Positions 56,135 through 64,000 of a DNA stretch of 64,000 nucleotides are shown one piece after another. The position numbers were made by a program, and so were the translations under genes. Origin of the DNA: Rhodocaloribacter litoris (GTDB lineage: Bacteria > Bacteroidota > Rhodothermia > Rhodothermales > ISCAR-4553); contig NZ_CP076718.1 in assembly GCF_011682235.2 (NCBI RefSeq), positions 3,954,400 to 4,018,399 of the forward strand, written 5' to 3'. The notes beneath the pieces were generated by a model. The model had not been told where the DNA came from, made no database searches, and saw nothing but the letters and a program-made list of their open reading frames with translations. Position 1 is the stretch's first letter. Every line of letters begins with the position of its first letter.

Positions 56135-56203
56135 GGCGAGGGCAGGGGGCCGCTCGCCGGCGGAAAATTAAAGCAAAAAAACAGAGGATACCTACCGTTC
56201 GGG

Positions 56204-56241
56204 CCGAAACCGCCGGTGTTTTCTGGAAACCGGCGTTTCGG
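56204..56241 (-). promoter_or_regulatory. Strong hairpin upstream of infC
   Basis: CCGAAAC (56204-56210) pairs with GTTTCGG (56235-56241), with an inner GCCGG/CCGGC extension, and an A/T-rich stretch lies on its infC side. It may be the terminator of the carboxylase gene or part of the infC leader. The TTTTTTTG run (minus strand) follows about 15 nt later, so termination is not certain. Confidence 0.4.
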
Positions 56242-56287
56242 TAAAGAAACGTGACGCCGGAGGCCGGTCGGAGGTTTCCCGCGGGGT

Positions 56288-57982
56288 TCAGGTCTGGATG
56301 ACGCCCACGTTGAAGCGTAGCCGTTCGGGGTTGTGGTCGGCCATCTCGATGCCCCGGCTGATCCAGCGGCGTGTGTCGACCGGGTCGATGATCTCGTCCA
56401 CCCAGAGCCGGGCGGCGGCGTAGCGCGGCTGCATGTGTTCCTCGTAGCGGGCTTCGATGGCGCGCAGCAGGGCCTGCTGCTCTTCTTCGGAGGGTTCCTT
56501 GCCCTGGCGTTTGAGCTTGGCGATCTGGATCTGGAGCAGGGTCCGGGCGGCCTGTTGCCCGCCCATGACGGAGATGCGGGCGGTCGGCCAGGCCAGCATC
56601 AGGCGCGGGTCGTAGGCCCGGCCGCACATGGCGTAGTTGCCCGCCCCGAACGAGTTGCCCACCACGATGGTGAACTTGGGCACAACCGAGTTGGCCACGG
56701 CGTTGACCATTTTGGCGCCGTCCTTGATGATGCCGCCGTGCTCGGCCCGGGTGCCCACCATGAAGCCGGTTACGTCCTGCAGGAACACCAGCGGGATGTA
56801 CTTCTGGTTGCAGTTCATGATGAAGCGGGCGGCTTTGTCCGCGGCATCCGAATAGATGACGCCGCCGGCCTGCAGCTCGTCCGTGTGGGCCTTTTTGCCC
56901 ATGCGGGCGCGGGTCATCTTACGCTGGTTGGCCACGATGCCCACGCTCCACCCGTCGATGCGGGCATAGCCGGTGATGAGGGACTTGCCGTAGCCCGCCT
57001 TGTACTCGGTCCAGCTTCCGGCGTCGACGAGGCGGGCCAGGATGTCGTACATGTCGTAGGGCAGATGGGGCTCGGGGGGCATGAGGCCGTAGATCTCGTG
57101 CGGGTCGTAGGCGGGTTCGGCCGGGGTGGTGCGGTTGAAGCCGAAGCGCGGGCGGGGTCCGAGCTTGTCCACCAGGTCGCGGATCGTCGCCAGGCAGGTC
57201 GCGTCGTCCGGCATCTGGTAGTCGGTTACGCCGGAGATCTGGGAGTGCGTCTGGGCGCCGCCGAGGGTCTGAATGTCCACGTCTTCGCCGATGGCCGCCT
57301 TTACCAGGAAGGGGCCGGCGAGGAAGACCGAGCCGGTTCCCTCGACGATGAGGGCCTCGTCGCTCATGATGGGCAGGTAGGCCCCGCCGGCCACACAGCT
57401 CCCCATGATGGCGGCGATCTGCGGGATCCCCCGGCTCGAGAGCACGGCGTTGTTGCGGAAGATGCGCCCGAAATGCTCCTTGTCGGGAAAGATCTCGTCC
57501 TGCATGGGCAGGAAGACGCCGGCCGAGTCGACCAGGTAGATGATGGGCAGGTGGTTCTCGAGGGCGATCTCCTGGGCCCGCAGGTTCTTTTTGGCCGTGA
57601 TCGGAAACCAGGCGCCGGCTTTGACGGTGGCGTCGTTGGCCACGATCATGCACAGCCGCCCGCAGACGTGTCCCAGGCCCATGACGGTGCCGCCGGCCGG
57701 GCATCCGCCTTCCTCCTCATACAGGCCGTCGCCGGCGAAGAGGCCCAGCTCCATGAAGTCGTCGGGGTCGTCGACGAGGGCGGCAATCCGCTCGCGGGCG
57801 GTCATCTTGCCCCGCCGGTGCTCCCGCTCGATGCGTTTCGGGCCGCCACCCAGGCGGATGCGCCCGGCGGCCTGCCGGAGCTCGTCGAGCAGGGCCCGGT
57901 AGCGGGCGGCACGTTCCTGAAAGGCGGGCTGGTCCGTGGGCGCCGGGGCGCCGAGGGAAGCAGAGACGGGCACGGCGGTCAT
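56288..57982 (-). CDS. Acyl-CoA carboxylase carboxyltransferase subunit (MccB-like)
   Basis: A 564-residue biotin-dependent carboxyltransferase beta subunit. Two crotonase-like halves are visible: the first with GSCVAGGAYLPIMSDEALIV and the second with GNSFGAGNYAMCGRAYDPRLMLAWPTARISVMGGQQAARTL. The second block is closest to methylcrotonyl-CoA carboxylase beta, though propionyl or acyl-CoA carboxylase is possible. The enzyme moves carboxyl from biotin to acyl-CoA; its biotin carboxylase alpha subunit is not in the window. ATG 57982 is used instead of GTG 57988. Confidence 0.9.
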   Translation of the reverse strand: MTAVPVSASLGAPAPTDQPAFQERAARYRALLDELRQAAGRIRLGGGPKRIEREHRRGKMTARERIAALVDDPDDFMELGLFAGDGLYEEEGGCPAGGTVMGLGHVCGRLCMIVANDATVKAGAWFPITAKKNLRAQEIALENHLPIIYLVDSAGVFLPMQDEIFPDKEHFGRIFRNNAVLSSRGIPQIAAIMGSCVAGGAYLPIMSDEALIVEGTGSVFLAGPFLVKAAIGEDVDIQTLGGAQTHSQISGVTDYQMPDDATCLATIRDLVDKLGPRPRFGFNRTTPAEPAYDPHEIYGLMPPEPHLPYDMYDILARLVDAGSWTEYKAGYGKSLITGYARIDGWSVGIVANQRKMTRARMGKKAHTDELQAGGVIYSDAADKAARFIMNCNQKYIPLVFLQDVTGFMVGTRAEHGGIIKDGAKMVNAVANSVVPKFTIVVGNSFGAGNYAMCGRAYDPRLMLAWPTARISVMGGQQAARTLLQIQIAKLKRQGKEPSEEEQQALLRAIEARYEEHMQPRYAAARLWVDEIIDPVDTRRWISRGIEMADHNPERLRFNVGVIQT

Positions 57983-58060
57983 GAACACAGGGGGACGATG
58001 ACGAGGGCGGAATGGAAAGCCGCCGGAAGACGGGGGCCCAAGTTAGCTTGCAGAGCAGCC

Positions 58061-58091
58061 AAAAAAAAGCCCGGCCGGCGTGGTCCGGGCT
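58061..58091 (-). terminator. Intrinsic terminator after the CsbD-like gene
   Basis: On the minus strand AGCCCGG pairs with CCGGGCT and is followed by an eight-T run. It ends about 50 bp downstream of the CsbD-like stop codon, before the carboxylase gene. Confidence 0.88.
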
Positions 58092-58138
58092 GGGGGGTAC
58101 TCCATCGAGGGGGATCGGGGCGGGAGGGGCAGGGACCC

Positions 58139-58333
58139 TTACAGGAATGCGGAGATCTTCTGGATGATTTCCGAACGGGGTTCGCCCGTCTTTTCGTGGA
58201 TGAGGTTCACCATTTTATTCAGGTTCCCGCGCGCCTTCTTCATCTCCTTGTCGCCGAACTCGTGCTCGCTCCAGATCGACTGGATCTGGGACTTGACACG
58301 CCGCCAGCTTTCGTTCATGGACTCGGTCGCCAT
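58139..58333 (-). CDS. CsbD-like small stress protein
   Basis: A 64-residue helical protein reading MATESMNESWRRVKSQIQS, then EFGDKEMKKARGNLNKMVNLI and EKTGEPRSEIIQKI. The central Lys/Gly/Asn-rich helix and C-terminal KTG segment resemble the CsbD family of general stress proteins, small helical proteins common in Bacteroidota. Assignment is by weak pattern only. The ATG at 58333 follows a strong GGAGGT site at the right distance. A perfect 5-bp inverted repeat (TTGTC/GACAA, 58371-58384) lies about 40 bp upstream. Confidence 0.68.
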   Translation of the reverse strand: MATESMNESWRRVKSQIQSIWSEHEFGDKEMKKARGNLNKMVNLIHEKTGEPRSEIIQKISAFL

Positions 58334-58499
58334 ATTACCTCCGTGATAGGGTCCAGGGAAGACTACGATCTTGTCTAGAGACAACGAGAGGCCCCGGCGG
58401 GTTTCATTTTAACTGAAACTTCGTTATTTAGCCGGGTTCAATTCGAACCGTCGTGCGTATATCGCCGCTTTTCTCTTTTCCGCAAAAAGGAGGCGGCGT

Positions 58500-58967
58500 T
58501 CAGAGGGCGATCTGGAAATATCCGGGCCAGAGCATCAGGATGAGCACGACGAGCCACAGGAGATGACCGAGGCCGGTGCCCATCGAGAGCTTTTTCTGGT
58601 GCCGGGTGAAGGCCTCGCCATCTTCGCGGGCTACGGCGCCGAGCAGCCCGCGGGCGGCGGGCTGTACCAGGAAGGTGTGCAGCAGCAGCAGCACGACGAG
58701 GAGCAGCAGGCTGGTGTGGTAGACCGGCCCGTAGACGCGGAAACCGCCGCCGGCGAAAAAGGCCCCCAGGGCAAACAGCAAGGTGAGGACCAGGAACAGC
58801 CGGAGCTGCCGCACGGTGCGTAGCAGGTCTTCGGCGGCCGTATGACCGGGTTCCCCACCCAGGCGGACGACCAGCCGGGCCTGGGCGTTCAGGCGCAACC
58901 CCAGCCCGAACCAGGCCGCCGCGGCGACGATGTGCAGGAGGACGAAGAGCGACTTGAGGAGCAGCAT
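58500..58967 (-). CDS. Small integral membrane protein, four helices
   Basis: A 155-residue membrane protein with four hydrophobic helices at about 1-22, 52-76, 80-101 and 128-150. The first helix carries LHIVAAAAWFGLGL, which resembles the small DUF2269/CopD-like membrane family. A charged Asp/Glu and Arg/His loop lies between helix 3 and 4. No catalytic or metal motif is evident. A TATCTTCAG box lies about 25 bp upstream of the ATG. Function unknown. Confidence 0.62.
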   Translation of the reverse strand: MLLLKSLFVLLHIVAAAAWFGLGLRLNAQARLVVRLGGEPGHTAAEDLLRTVRQLRLFLVLTLLFALGAFFAGGGFRVYGPVYHTSLLLLVVLLLLHTFLVQPAARGLLGAVAREDGEAFTRHQKKLSMGTGLGHLLWLVVLILMLWPGYFQIAL

Positions 58968-59072
58968 ACCGGTCCCGGGTTGAACGAGAGAAACACCCTG
59001 AAGATAGGGGTTTCCGGGTAAAACGGAGAAGCCTGCATGACTTCTTAACAGCCTGCCCCGCCGGGGTGTGGG

Positions 59073-59801
59073 TCAGGCCTTGCCGCCCGGCTCGAACAGG
59101 TGGCGAATCAGCTTACGCTTCGCCACGGGCAACAGCGTCGGCTCGTAGGGAAAGTCCAGGGTGCTCTCGACAAAGAACGTCGCCGGGTTGGGCAGATCCG
59201 GCCGCTCGGCCAGCAGCGCCAGTTTGATTCCCTGCGGGGCCGGCTCGATGCCGGCCAGGTCGATCGTCTTGACGTGGGTGGTGCGCAGGCTCCGGTAGCG
59301 CTCGTCGGCCTGCGTGAAGATGGACAGGTTGTATTGCAGGATGTGCAGGCGCCGCGCCGGTCGATCCGGCACGATCACATAGCCCTCCTCGACGTAGGAC
59401 GGCACCAGCCCCACCTCCTCCAGGTGCAGGTTTTCCTCGACGAACTCGAAGATGGTGCGTCCCTCCTCGATGGCATCCTGGATCAGGGGCAGGGCCCACG
59501 TGATCAGGTCCTCGACGAGGGCCAGGTGGCCCCGTTCCGCATCGGGGCGCTCATAGATGAGCCGCCGGGTCTCCAGGTCGATCCCTTTGATCTCGCCCGG
59601 GAGCGCCTGCCGGAGATCATCCAGCCGCCCCTGTACCGTCTGCAGGGTCTGGTACAGGTGGATCAGATCGCCCAGGTACGGATAAATGATGTTGCGCGAG
59701 AAGGCCTGCCGGATCCGCTTCAACTGCCCCAGGATCCGGTATTGCGCCTGTTCGAAATCAGAACCGGCACTCAGAAACTGCTCGAGGCTGAGTCCTGTCA
59801 T
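59073..59801 (-). CDS. Hypothetical soluble protein
   Basis: A 242-residue protein without signal peptide or membrane helices. The first 60 residues are helical (QAQYRILGQLKRIRQAFSRNIIYPYLGDLIHLYQTLQTVQGRLDDL). The middle and end carry mixed strands with an unusual high proline and leucine content. I do not recognise it. It stands alone, divergent from the oxygenase gene, with about 280 bp between them. Confidence 0.6.
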   Translation of the reverse strand: MTGLSLEQFLSAGSDFEQAQYRILGQLKRIRQAFSRNIIYPYLGDLIHLYQTLQTVQGRLDDLRQALPGEIKGIDLETRRLIYERPDAERGHLALVEDLITWALPLIQDAIEEGRTIFEFVEENLHLEEVGLVPSYVEEGYVIVPDRPARRLHILQYNLSIFTQADERYRSLRTTHVKTIDLAGIEPAPQGIKLALLAERPDLPNPATFFVESTLDFPYEPTLLPVAKRKLIRHLFEPGGKA

Positions 59802-60081
59802 GGCACGTCGTGTTTGGCCGGGGTTGGATGCGGGAAGATCAACGCCGGGAAAGCATCCGGGTTCTGCTTCATCCCGCTGGAAAGCCTGTTTTTAAGTGTA
59901 TCGGACGGATCCCCAGCGGCTGAAGGAAGGGCAGAAGGTGGGGAGCGACGGGGCCGAAAAAATTTTGCGGGCCGCCGCGGGAACCGGCAGTCCGGCAACG
60001 GGCTTTATCGCTTCCGTTTTCGGGGCCGGTCGCCCCGTCACGTTTCCCGTGTTCGAGTTCCTTCGGTGGAGCAGGAGGCGT

Positions 60082-60723
60082 ATGCAGGCAGGCGAAGTGC
60101 AGGTGGGCACGGTGGAGGCCGGGGCCGTGTGCGAGGCCGTCGTGCAGGAGCTGGTCGTGCAGGGCTGGTCCGTGCGGAACGACGTCGTGCCGGCGGAGGT
60201 CGTGGGCGGGCTGATCCGGACGGCGCAGGCGGCCTGGGAAGCAGGCGACTACCACCGGGCCGGCGTGGGGCAGGGGGCGGAGCGTGCGGTGCGCCCCGAG
60301 GTCCGCAGCGACCGCATCCTCTGGCTGGATCCCGCCGCGTTGCCGCCGGCCGTCGTCCCCTACTGGGACATCATCACACGGCTGCGCGACTACGTCAACC
60401 GCACGCTCTACCTGGGCCTGCGCGACTTCGAGGCGCATTTTGCCGTCTATCCGCCCGGTTCGTTCTACAAGAAGCATCTCGACCAGTTCGCCGCCACGCG
60501 GCATCGTATGCTCACCTGCCTGCTGTACCTGAATGTGGGCTGGCGCCCGGAGGAGGCGGGCCAGCTGCGCCTGTATCCGGAGGCCGGCGCCCCGGTCGAC
60601 GTGTGGCCCGAGGCGGGTACGTTCGTCTGTTTCCGGAGCGACACGATCTATCACGAGGTGTTGCCTACCCGGCGCGAGCGGCTGAGCCTGACCGGCTGGT
60701 TGCGTCGCCCGTCGGTCTTTTGA
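60082..60723 (+). CDS. 2OG-Fe(II) oxygenase family protein
   Basis: A 213-residue Fe(II)/2-oxoglutarate-dependent oxygenase. The iron-binding pattern is HLD (His132, Asp134) and a distal His191 in IYHEV, with an arginine nearby (Arg198 or Arg200) for 2-oxoglutarate. This is the prolyl 4-hydroxylase-like branch (P4Hc) with a jelly-roll core. The substrate is unknown: tRNA, protein and small-molecule targets all occur. An AGGAGG ribosome site lies 5 nt before ATG 60082, so the long upstream extension is unlikely. Confidence 0.85.
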   Translation: MQAGEVQVGTVEAGAVCEAVVQELVVQGWSVRNDVVPAEVVGGLIRTAQAAWEAGDYHRAGVGQGAERAVRPEVRSDRILWLDPAALPPAVVPYWDIITRLRDYVNRTLYLGLRDFEAHFAVYPPGSFYKKHLDQFAATRHRMLTCLLYLNVGWRPEEAGQLRLYPEAGAPVDVWPEAGTFVCFRSDTIYHEVLPTRRERLSLTGWLRRPSVF

Positions 60724-60735
60724 AGGCCGGGCCGG

Positions 60736-61479
60736 CTAAAACGCGCGTGTATCCAGCTCTTCGGCCAGCTCCGTGCGGGCGAAGTGCCGGCGGGCGTCGG
60801 TGAGGTCGGCGTCGGAGAGGCCCGGCGGCAGGTGGGTCAGCAGCAGGCGTTCCACCCCGGCCCGGGCGGCGATGCGGGCGGCGTCTACGGGGCTGGTATG
60901 GCCGTAGCCCGGCCCGTTGGCCTCGTGCACGAGCAGGTTGGCTCCCCGGGCCAGCCGGGCGATGCTCTCGCACGGCTCGGTGTCGCCCGAGTAGACGACG
61001 GCCCCGCCGCTGGCCTTGCTCTCGACGCGCACGCCGGTGACGGGGACCGTATGCACGCCCGGTGAGGCCGTCACACGCCAGGCGGCGTCCTCGAAGACGG
61101 GGGCTCCCTCGGCCAGGTCGATCTCACGCCAGAGCAGCTCCGGAATGTCCCAGTGCCCGATGTTGAAGGCGGAAAGGCACCGCCAGGCCTGTTCGAGGGC
61201 CGGGGCAATCCCGTAGACCGGCAGGGGCGCCTTACGTCCGGAAAGCCAGATCTTTTCGATGAAGAGCGGGAAGCCGCTGACGTGATCCGGGTGTTCGTGC
61301 GTGATGAAAAGGCCGGAGAGGGTATTCAGGTCGAGGCCGGCAGCCAGCATCCGCTGTACGACGTCGCCGCCGCAATCGATGACGAACGTAGAGGCGCCGT
61401 CGGAGAAGGCCAGCATGGTGGTATGCCGGTGCGGGTCGGTGAGCGCCGCACCGGTCCCGAGCAGGTGAAGCGTGGGCAT
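60736..61479 (-). CDS. MBL-fold hydrolase, ribonuclease Z-like
   Basis: A 247-residue metallo-beta-lactamase-fold hydrolase. The zinc motif THEHPDHVSGF (His61, His63, Asp65, His66) is followed by GDTEPCESIAR and a later LLLTHLPPG with the last His. The pattern is that of the RNase Z/ElaC group. It lacks the full length and flexible arm expected of bacterial tRNase Z, so it may be a related hydrolase instead of the tRNA 3'-end nuclease. ATG 61479 is chosen over the longer frame. Confidence 0.78.
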   Translation of the reverse strand: MPTLHLLGTGAALTDPHRHTTMLAFSDGASTFVIDCGGDVVQRMLAAGLDLNTLSGLFITHEHPDHVSGFPLFIEKIWLSGRKAPLPVYGIAPALEQAWRCLSAFNIGHWDIPELLWREIDLAEGAPVFEDAAWRVTASPGVHTVPVTGVRVESKASGGAVVYSGDTEPCESIARLARGANLLVHEANGPGYGHTSPVDAARIAARAGVERLLLTHLPPGLSDADLTDARRHFARTELAEELDTRAF

Positions 61480-61616
61480 GAAAACGGTGGTGTACCAGGT
61501 CGGAGCATGCGGGGACACGGCGGGGCGGTGCAGGGCAGAACGGTGAAAGCCCGTGTCCCCATCCGTCTATGCCGCAGGGCCACGCGCAAAATCTACACAA
61601 GCGCGTGGAGATGTGC

Positions 61617-62657
61617 CTACTTTTTTCGCTGGATGATGTAGACGGCCAGGTCCATCAGCGCGTCGCGGGCCTCGGTGGGGGGGAAGGTGGTCATCAGCGC
61701 GTGGGCTTCCCGGGCCAGTTCGGTCATCCGGCGCCGCGCGTAGTCGATGCCGCCGTGCCGTTCCACGAAGGCACTCACGGCCCGCACGTCGGCGCGGCTT
61801 TTCTTTTTTTGCCGGACGATCTTCAGGATCCGGCGGCGTTCGGCGTCGTCGGCCTCGCGAAGGGCATGGATGAGCGGCAAGGTCATCTTTTTCTCCTGCA
61901 GGTCGATGCCGAGCGGTTTGCCCACGTCCTGCACGCCGAAGTCGAAGAGGTCGTCCCGGATCTGGAAGGCCAGGCCGAGCTTTTCCCCGATGGTGCGCAG
62001 GCGTGCGATCTCGTCCTCGTCGTCGGTGGCGCTAATGGCGCCGCACGTCGTGCAGGCGGCGATCAGGGAGGCCGTCTTGTCCGAGATGATGCGGAAGTAC
62101 GTGGGTTCGTCGATGTCGAGGTGACGGGTTTTTTCGATCTGGAGCAGCTCGCCCTCGCTCATGCGGCGGACGGCATCCGAGACGGTGTGCAGCAGGGCGT
62201 AGTCCCGGTGTTCGAGGGCCAGCAACAGGCCGCGGCTCAGGAGGAAGTCGCCCAGGAGGACGGCGATCTTGTTCTTCCAGAGGGCGTTGATCGAGAAGAG
62301 GCCGCGCCGGCGTTCGGCATCGTCGACCACGTCGTCGTGGATGAGCGTGGCGGTGTGGAGCAGCTCGACGAGCGCGGCGCCCCGGTAACTGGTTTCGGTG
62401 ATGCCGCCGCACACCTTGGCCGAAAGCAGCACGAGGACGGGCCGGATCCGCTTGCCCTTCTGGCGGAGCACGTACTGCACCACCCGGTCGAGCAGGCCCA
62501 CGTCGGTGCGCATCGCCGCGCGGAAATACCGCCGGAAGTGGTCGAGCTCGGCTTCGACGGGCCGCCGCACGTCCGACAGCGAAACGTCACGGTCGAGCGG
62601 GCGCAGGGCGTTGGCCGGGCTGGCATCGCCCGGATGAACCGACGTGGTCTCTGGCAT
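61617..62657 (-). CDS. Polyprenyl diphosphate synthase
   Basis: A 346-residue all-helical prenyltransferase. The first Asp-rich motif is LIHDDVVDDAERRRG (Asp108, Asp109, Asp112, Asp113) and the second is IRDDLFDFG near residue 230. It probably makes the long-chain isoprenoid tail of menaquinone, which fits menB in the same window, but the chain length is unknown. ATG 62657 is chosen; the longer frame adds 48 unrelated residues. It lies downstream of a metal permease gene. Confidence 0.9.
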   Translation of the reverse strand: MPETTSVHPGDASPANALRPLDRDVSLSDVRRPVEAELDHFRRYFRAAMRTDVGLLDRVVQYVLRQKGKRIRPVLVLLSAKVCGGITETSYRGAALVELLHTATLIHDDVVDDAERRRGLFSINALWKNKIAVLLGDFLLSRGLLLALEHRDYALLHTVSDAVRRMSEGELLQIEKTRHLDIDEPTYFRIISDKTASLIAACTTCGAISATDDEDEIARLRTIGEKLGLAFQIRDDLFDFGVQDVGKPLGIDLQEKKMTLPLIHALREADDAERRRILKIVRQKKKSRADVRAVSAFVERHGGIDYARRRMTELAREAHALMTTFPPTEARDALMDLAVYIIQRKK

Positions 62658-62834
62658 GAAGCGGGGCACTTTCAGAATTTTTTGAAACGACGAAAGCATA
62701 TACGCCGCCCCGCAGGAGAAGTTTGGGGAGGACCTCTGATCGAGGAAGGCACGGGCCACGTGGGGTTCCGGGTCGGGAGGGCCCAAACCCGGCACAGCCA
62801 TCTTCTGCCTCCCCGCCCCTTCGCACCATGCGGG

Positions 62835-63881
62835 TCAGCCGAACCGGTAGGTGCTCCGGCGCAGCAGCGCGAGGAAGAAGGGGACGCCCGTAAGGGCGGT
62901 GATGATGCCGACGGGGAAGTCCTGGGCGGGCAGGATGGCGCGGGCGGCCAGGTCGGCCCAGAGCAGGAAGAGGGCGCCGGCCAGGAAGCTCAGGGGGACG
63001 ACGCGCCGGTGTGCGACGCCGACGAGCGTGCGGACGGCGTGCGGCACGATCAGCCCGACGAAACCGATGGCCCCGGAGGCGGCCACCAGTGTGCCCGTCA
63101 CGAGCGCCGCCAACAGGATCAACAGGCGCTTGATGGTCTCGACGGGGATACCCAGGCTCCGCGCAGGCTCTTCGCCCGTGAGCAGGGCATCGAGCGGGCG
63201 GGCCAGGGCGGTCATGACGAGCAGGCCCAGCAGGGCCGCCGCCGCCGGAAAGGGCAGCATGGTCCAGTGGGCCCCGCTGAGCGAGCCCAGCAGCCAGAAC
63301 AGCACGGCCCGCAGCCGGTTCGGGTCGGGCGAGACGAGCGTCACGAACGAGGTGATCGAGGCCATCAGCGCCGACATAGCCACGCCGGCCAGGAGCAGCC
63401 GCGCCACGGAGACCCGGCTCCCCGTCCGGGCCACCAGGTAGACGACCGTGATCGAGAGCCACCCGCCGAGGAAGGCCGCCAGCGGCATCGTGAGGGCCCG
63501 CGAGAGCACCGGCGGAAGGAAGCCCAGGTAGAACAGGGATGCACCGGCGGAGGCTCCGCTCGAGATGCCCAGGATGTACGGCTCGGCCAGCGGGTTGCGC
63601 ACGAGTGCCTGCATCGCTACGCCGATGACGGCCAGCCCGCCCCCGACGACCATCGCCAGGAGGACCCGGGGCAGCCGCAGATGCCAGACGATCTGCTCGA
63701 CGACCGGCTCCGGCGCAGGCCCCCCGCCGAAGGTAAGCCGGTGGCGCAGCACCCCGTAGACGTCCGCCAGCGACACGGGCTCGCTGCCGAAGGACACGGC
63801 CACACCCACCGAGAGAACGATGAGTGCGACGAGGCCGGCAGCGGTTGGGCACGTCCCGCGTCCCATCAGCAGCTTGCTCAT
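62835..63881 (-). CDS. FecCD-family ABC transporter permease (iron or cobalamin)
   Basis: A 348-residue permease of the BtuC/FecCD family with about ten hydrophobic segments. The family marks are LPRVLLAMVVGGGLAVIGVAMQALVRNPLAEPYILGIS in the first half and the EPARSLGI coupling segment plus FVGLIVPHAVR in the second. It imports cobalamin, haem or ferric siderophores with a binding protein and an ATPase. Its start overlaps the stop codon of the upstream binding-protein gene (ATGA), so they are translated together. Confidence 0.9.
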   Translation of the reverse strand: MSKLLMGRGTCPTAAGLVALIVLSVGVAVSFGSEPVSLADVYGVLRHRLTFGGGPAPEPVVEQIVWHLRLPRVLLAMVVGGGLAVIGVAMQALVRNPLAEPYILGISSGASAGASLFYLGFLPPVLSRALTMPLAAFLGGWLSITVVYLVARTGSRVSVARLLLAGVAMSALMASITSFVTLVSPDPNRLRAVLFWLLGSLSGAHWTMLPFPAAAALLGLLVMTALARPLDALLTGEEPARSLGIPVETIKRLLILLAALVTGTLVAASGAIGFVGLIVPHAVRTLVGVAHRRVVPLSFLAGALFLLWADLAARAILPAQDFPVGIITALTGVPFFLALLRRSTYRFG

Positions 63882-64000
63882 GGCGATCCCGCTCCTGCGG
63901 TATCCGGGAGGAGACCGGGGTGCAACCGCGCCGCCAGGCGGTAGGCTCCCTCGACGAGCCGGGGGCCGGGGCGCAGAAAGAGGGCGGGGGGCAAGCCGTA
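63878..64000 (-). CDS. Periplasmic binding protein of the same ABC importer, C-terminal end (cut by window edge)
   Basis: The last 40 residues of a protein that runs off the right edge, ending in LRPGPRLVEGAYRLAARLHPG. This is the typical C-terminal helix of a BtuF/FepB-like (helical backbone) substrate-binding protein. Overlap of its stop with the permease start (ATGA) supports the pairing. The substrate cannot be told from this fragment. Confidence 0.72.
   Translation of the reverse strand, partial: YGLPPALFLRPGPRLVEGAYRLAARLHPGLLPDTAGAGSP

Noticed and set aside
59800-59825. TGGCAC followed by TTTGG as a sigma-54 promoter
   Set aside because: The spacing and the second element do not fit TGGCAC-N5-TTGC, and TGGCAC overlaps the start of a minus-strand gene.

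Overview
The window is a 64 kb piece of a high-GC chromosome (roughly two thirds G+C by eye) from a member of the Rhodothermota (Rhodothermales/Rhodothermaceae), most likely a relative of Rhodothermus marinus. Four things point there. A complex I operon carries nhaD and pcd between nuoM and nuoN, an arrangement described for R. marinus. A gene encodes the small ribosomal protein THX, typical of thermophiles and of Bacteroidota-related lineages. Several promoters have a Bacteroidota-like downstream box (TATCTTTG, TAATTTG). The quinone genes are of menaquinone type (menB, a long-chain prenyl diphosphate synthase). No rRNA, tRNA, CRISPR array, phage or insertion sequence was seen; this is mostly core chromosome.

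Layout. 1-6.1 kb: the start of an outer-membrane protein gene, an HDOD protein, a TPM-domain membrane protein, a VOC protein and a 1004-residue TPR/sigma-54 activator. 6.1-12.6 kb: a suf iron-sulphur operon (sufB-C-D-S-E and a MIP18-family sufT-like gene, minus strand) with a divergent A-type carrier gene. 12.6-24.8 kb: universal stress protein, serine hydrolase, acyltransferase plus GltS-type symporter, THX, a secreted beta-propeller protein, mtaB, psd-pssA (phosphatidylethanolamine synthesis), purS and clpS. 24.9-34.2 kb: a very large alpha-2-macroglobulin lipoprotein, a dihaem cytochrome c, a cytochrome P460-like lipoprotein and a MATE exporter. 34.7-44.5 kb: a Ppx/GppA phosphatase and nuoJKLM-nhaD-pcd-nuoN. 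44.5-48 kb: a PH-like unknown, Mn-type superoxide dismutase, menB and an LPG-synthase-like transferase.

48-56.2 kb, minus strand, is a translation and division block read infC-rpmI-rplT-(Phe leader peptide and terminator)-pheS-pheT-coiled-coil-zapA-6S RNA-rny. It holds a probable phenylalanine attenuator ahead of pheST and a 6S RNA gene with its own promoter and terminator; neither is visible from long open frames. 56.3-64 kb: an acyl-CoA carboxylase carboxyltransferase, a CsbD-like stress protein, two unknowns, a 2OG-Fe(II) oxygenase, an RNase Z-like hydrolase, a polyprenyl synthase, and the permease plus the C-terminal end of the binding protein of an iron or cobalamin ABC importer.

The most unusual non-coding signal is short tandem heptamer DNA. 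It fills the sufC-sufD and sufS-sufE gaps inside the suf operon and lies directly after nuoN. The most notable regulatory inference is Phe-codon attenuation of pheST, a leader whose start codon overlaps the rplT stop codon.
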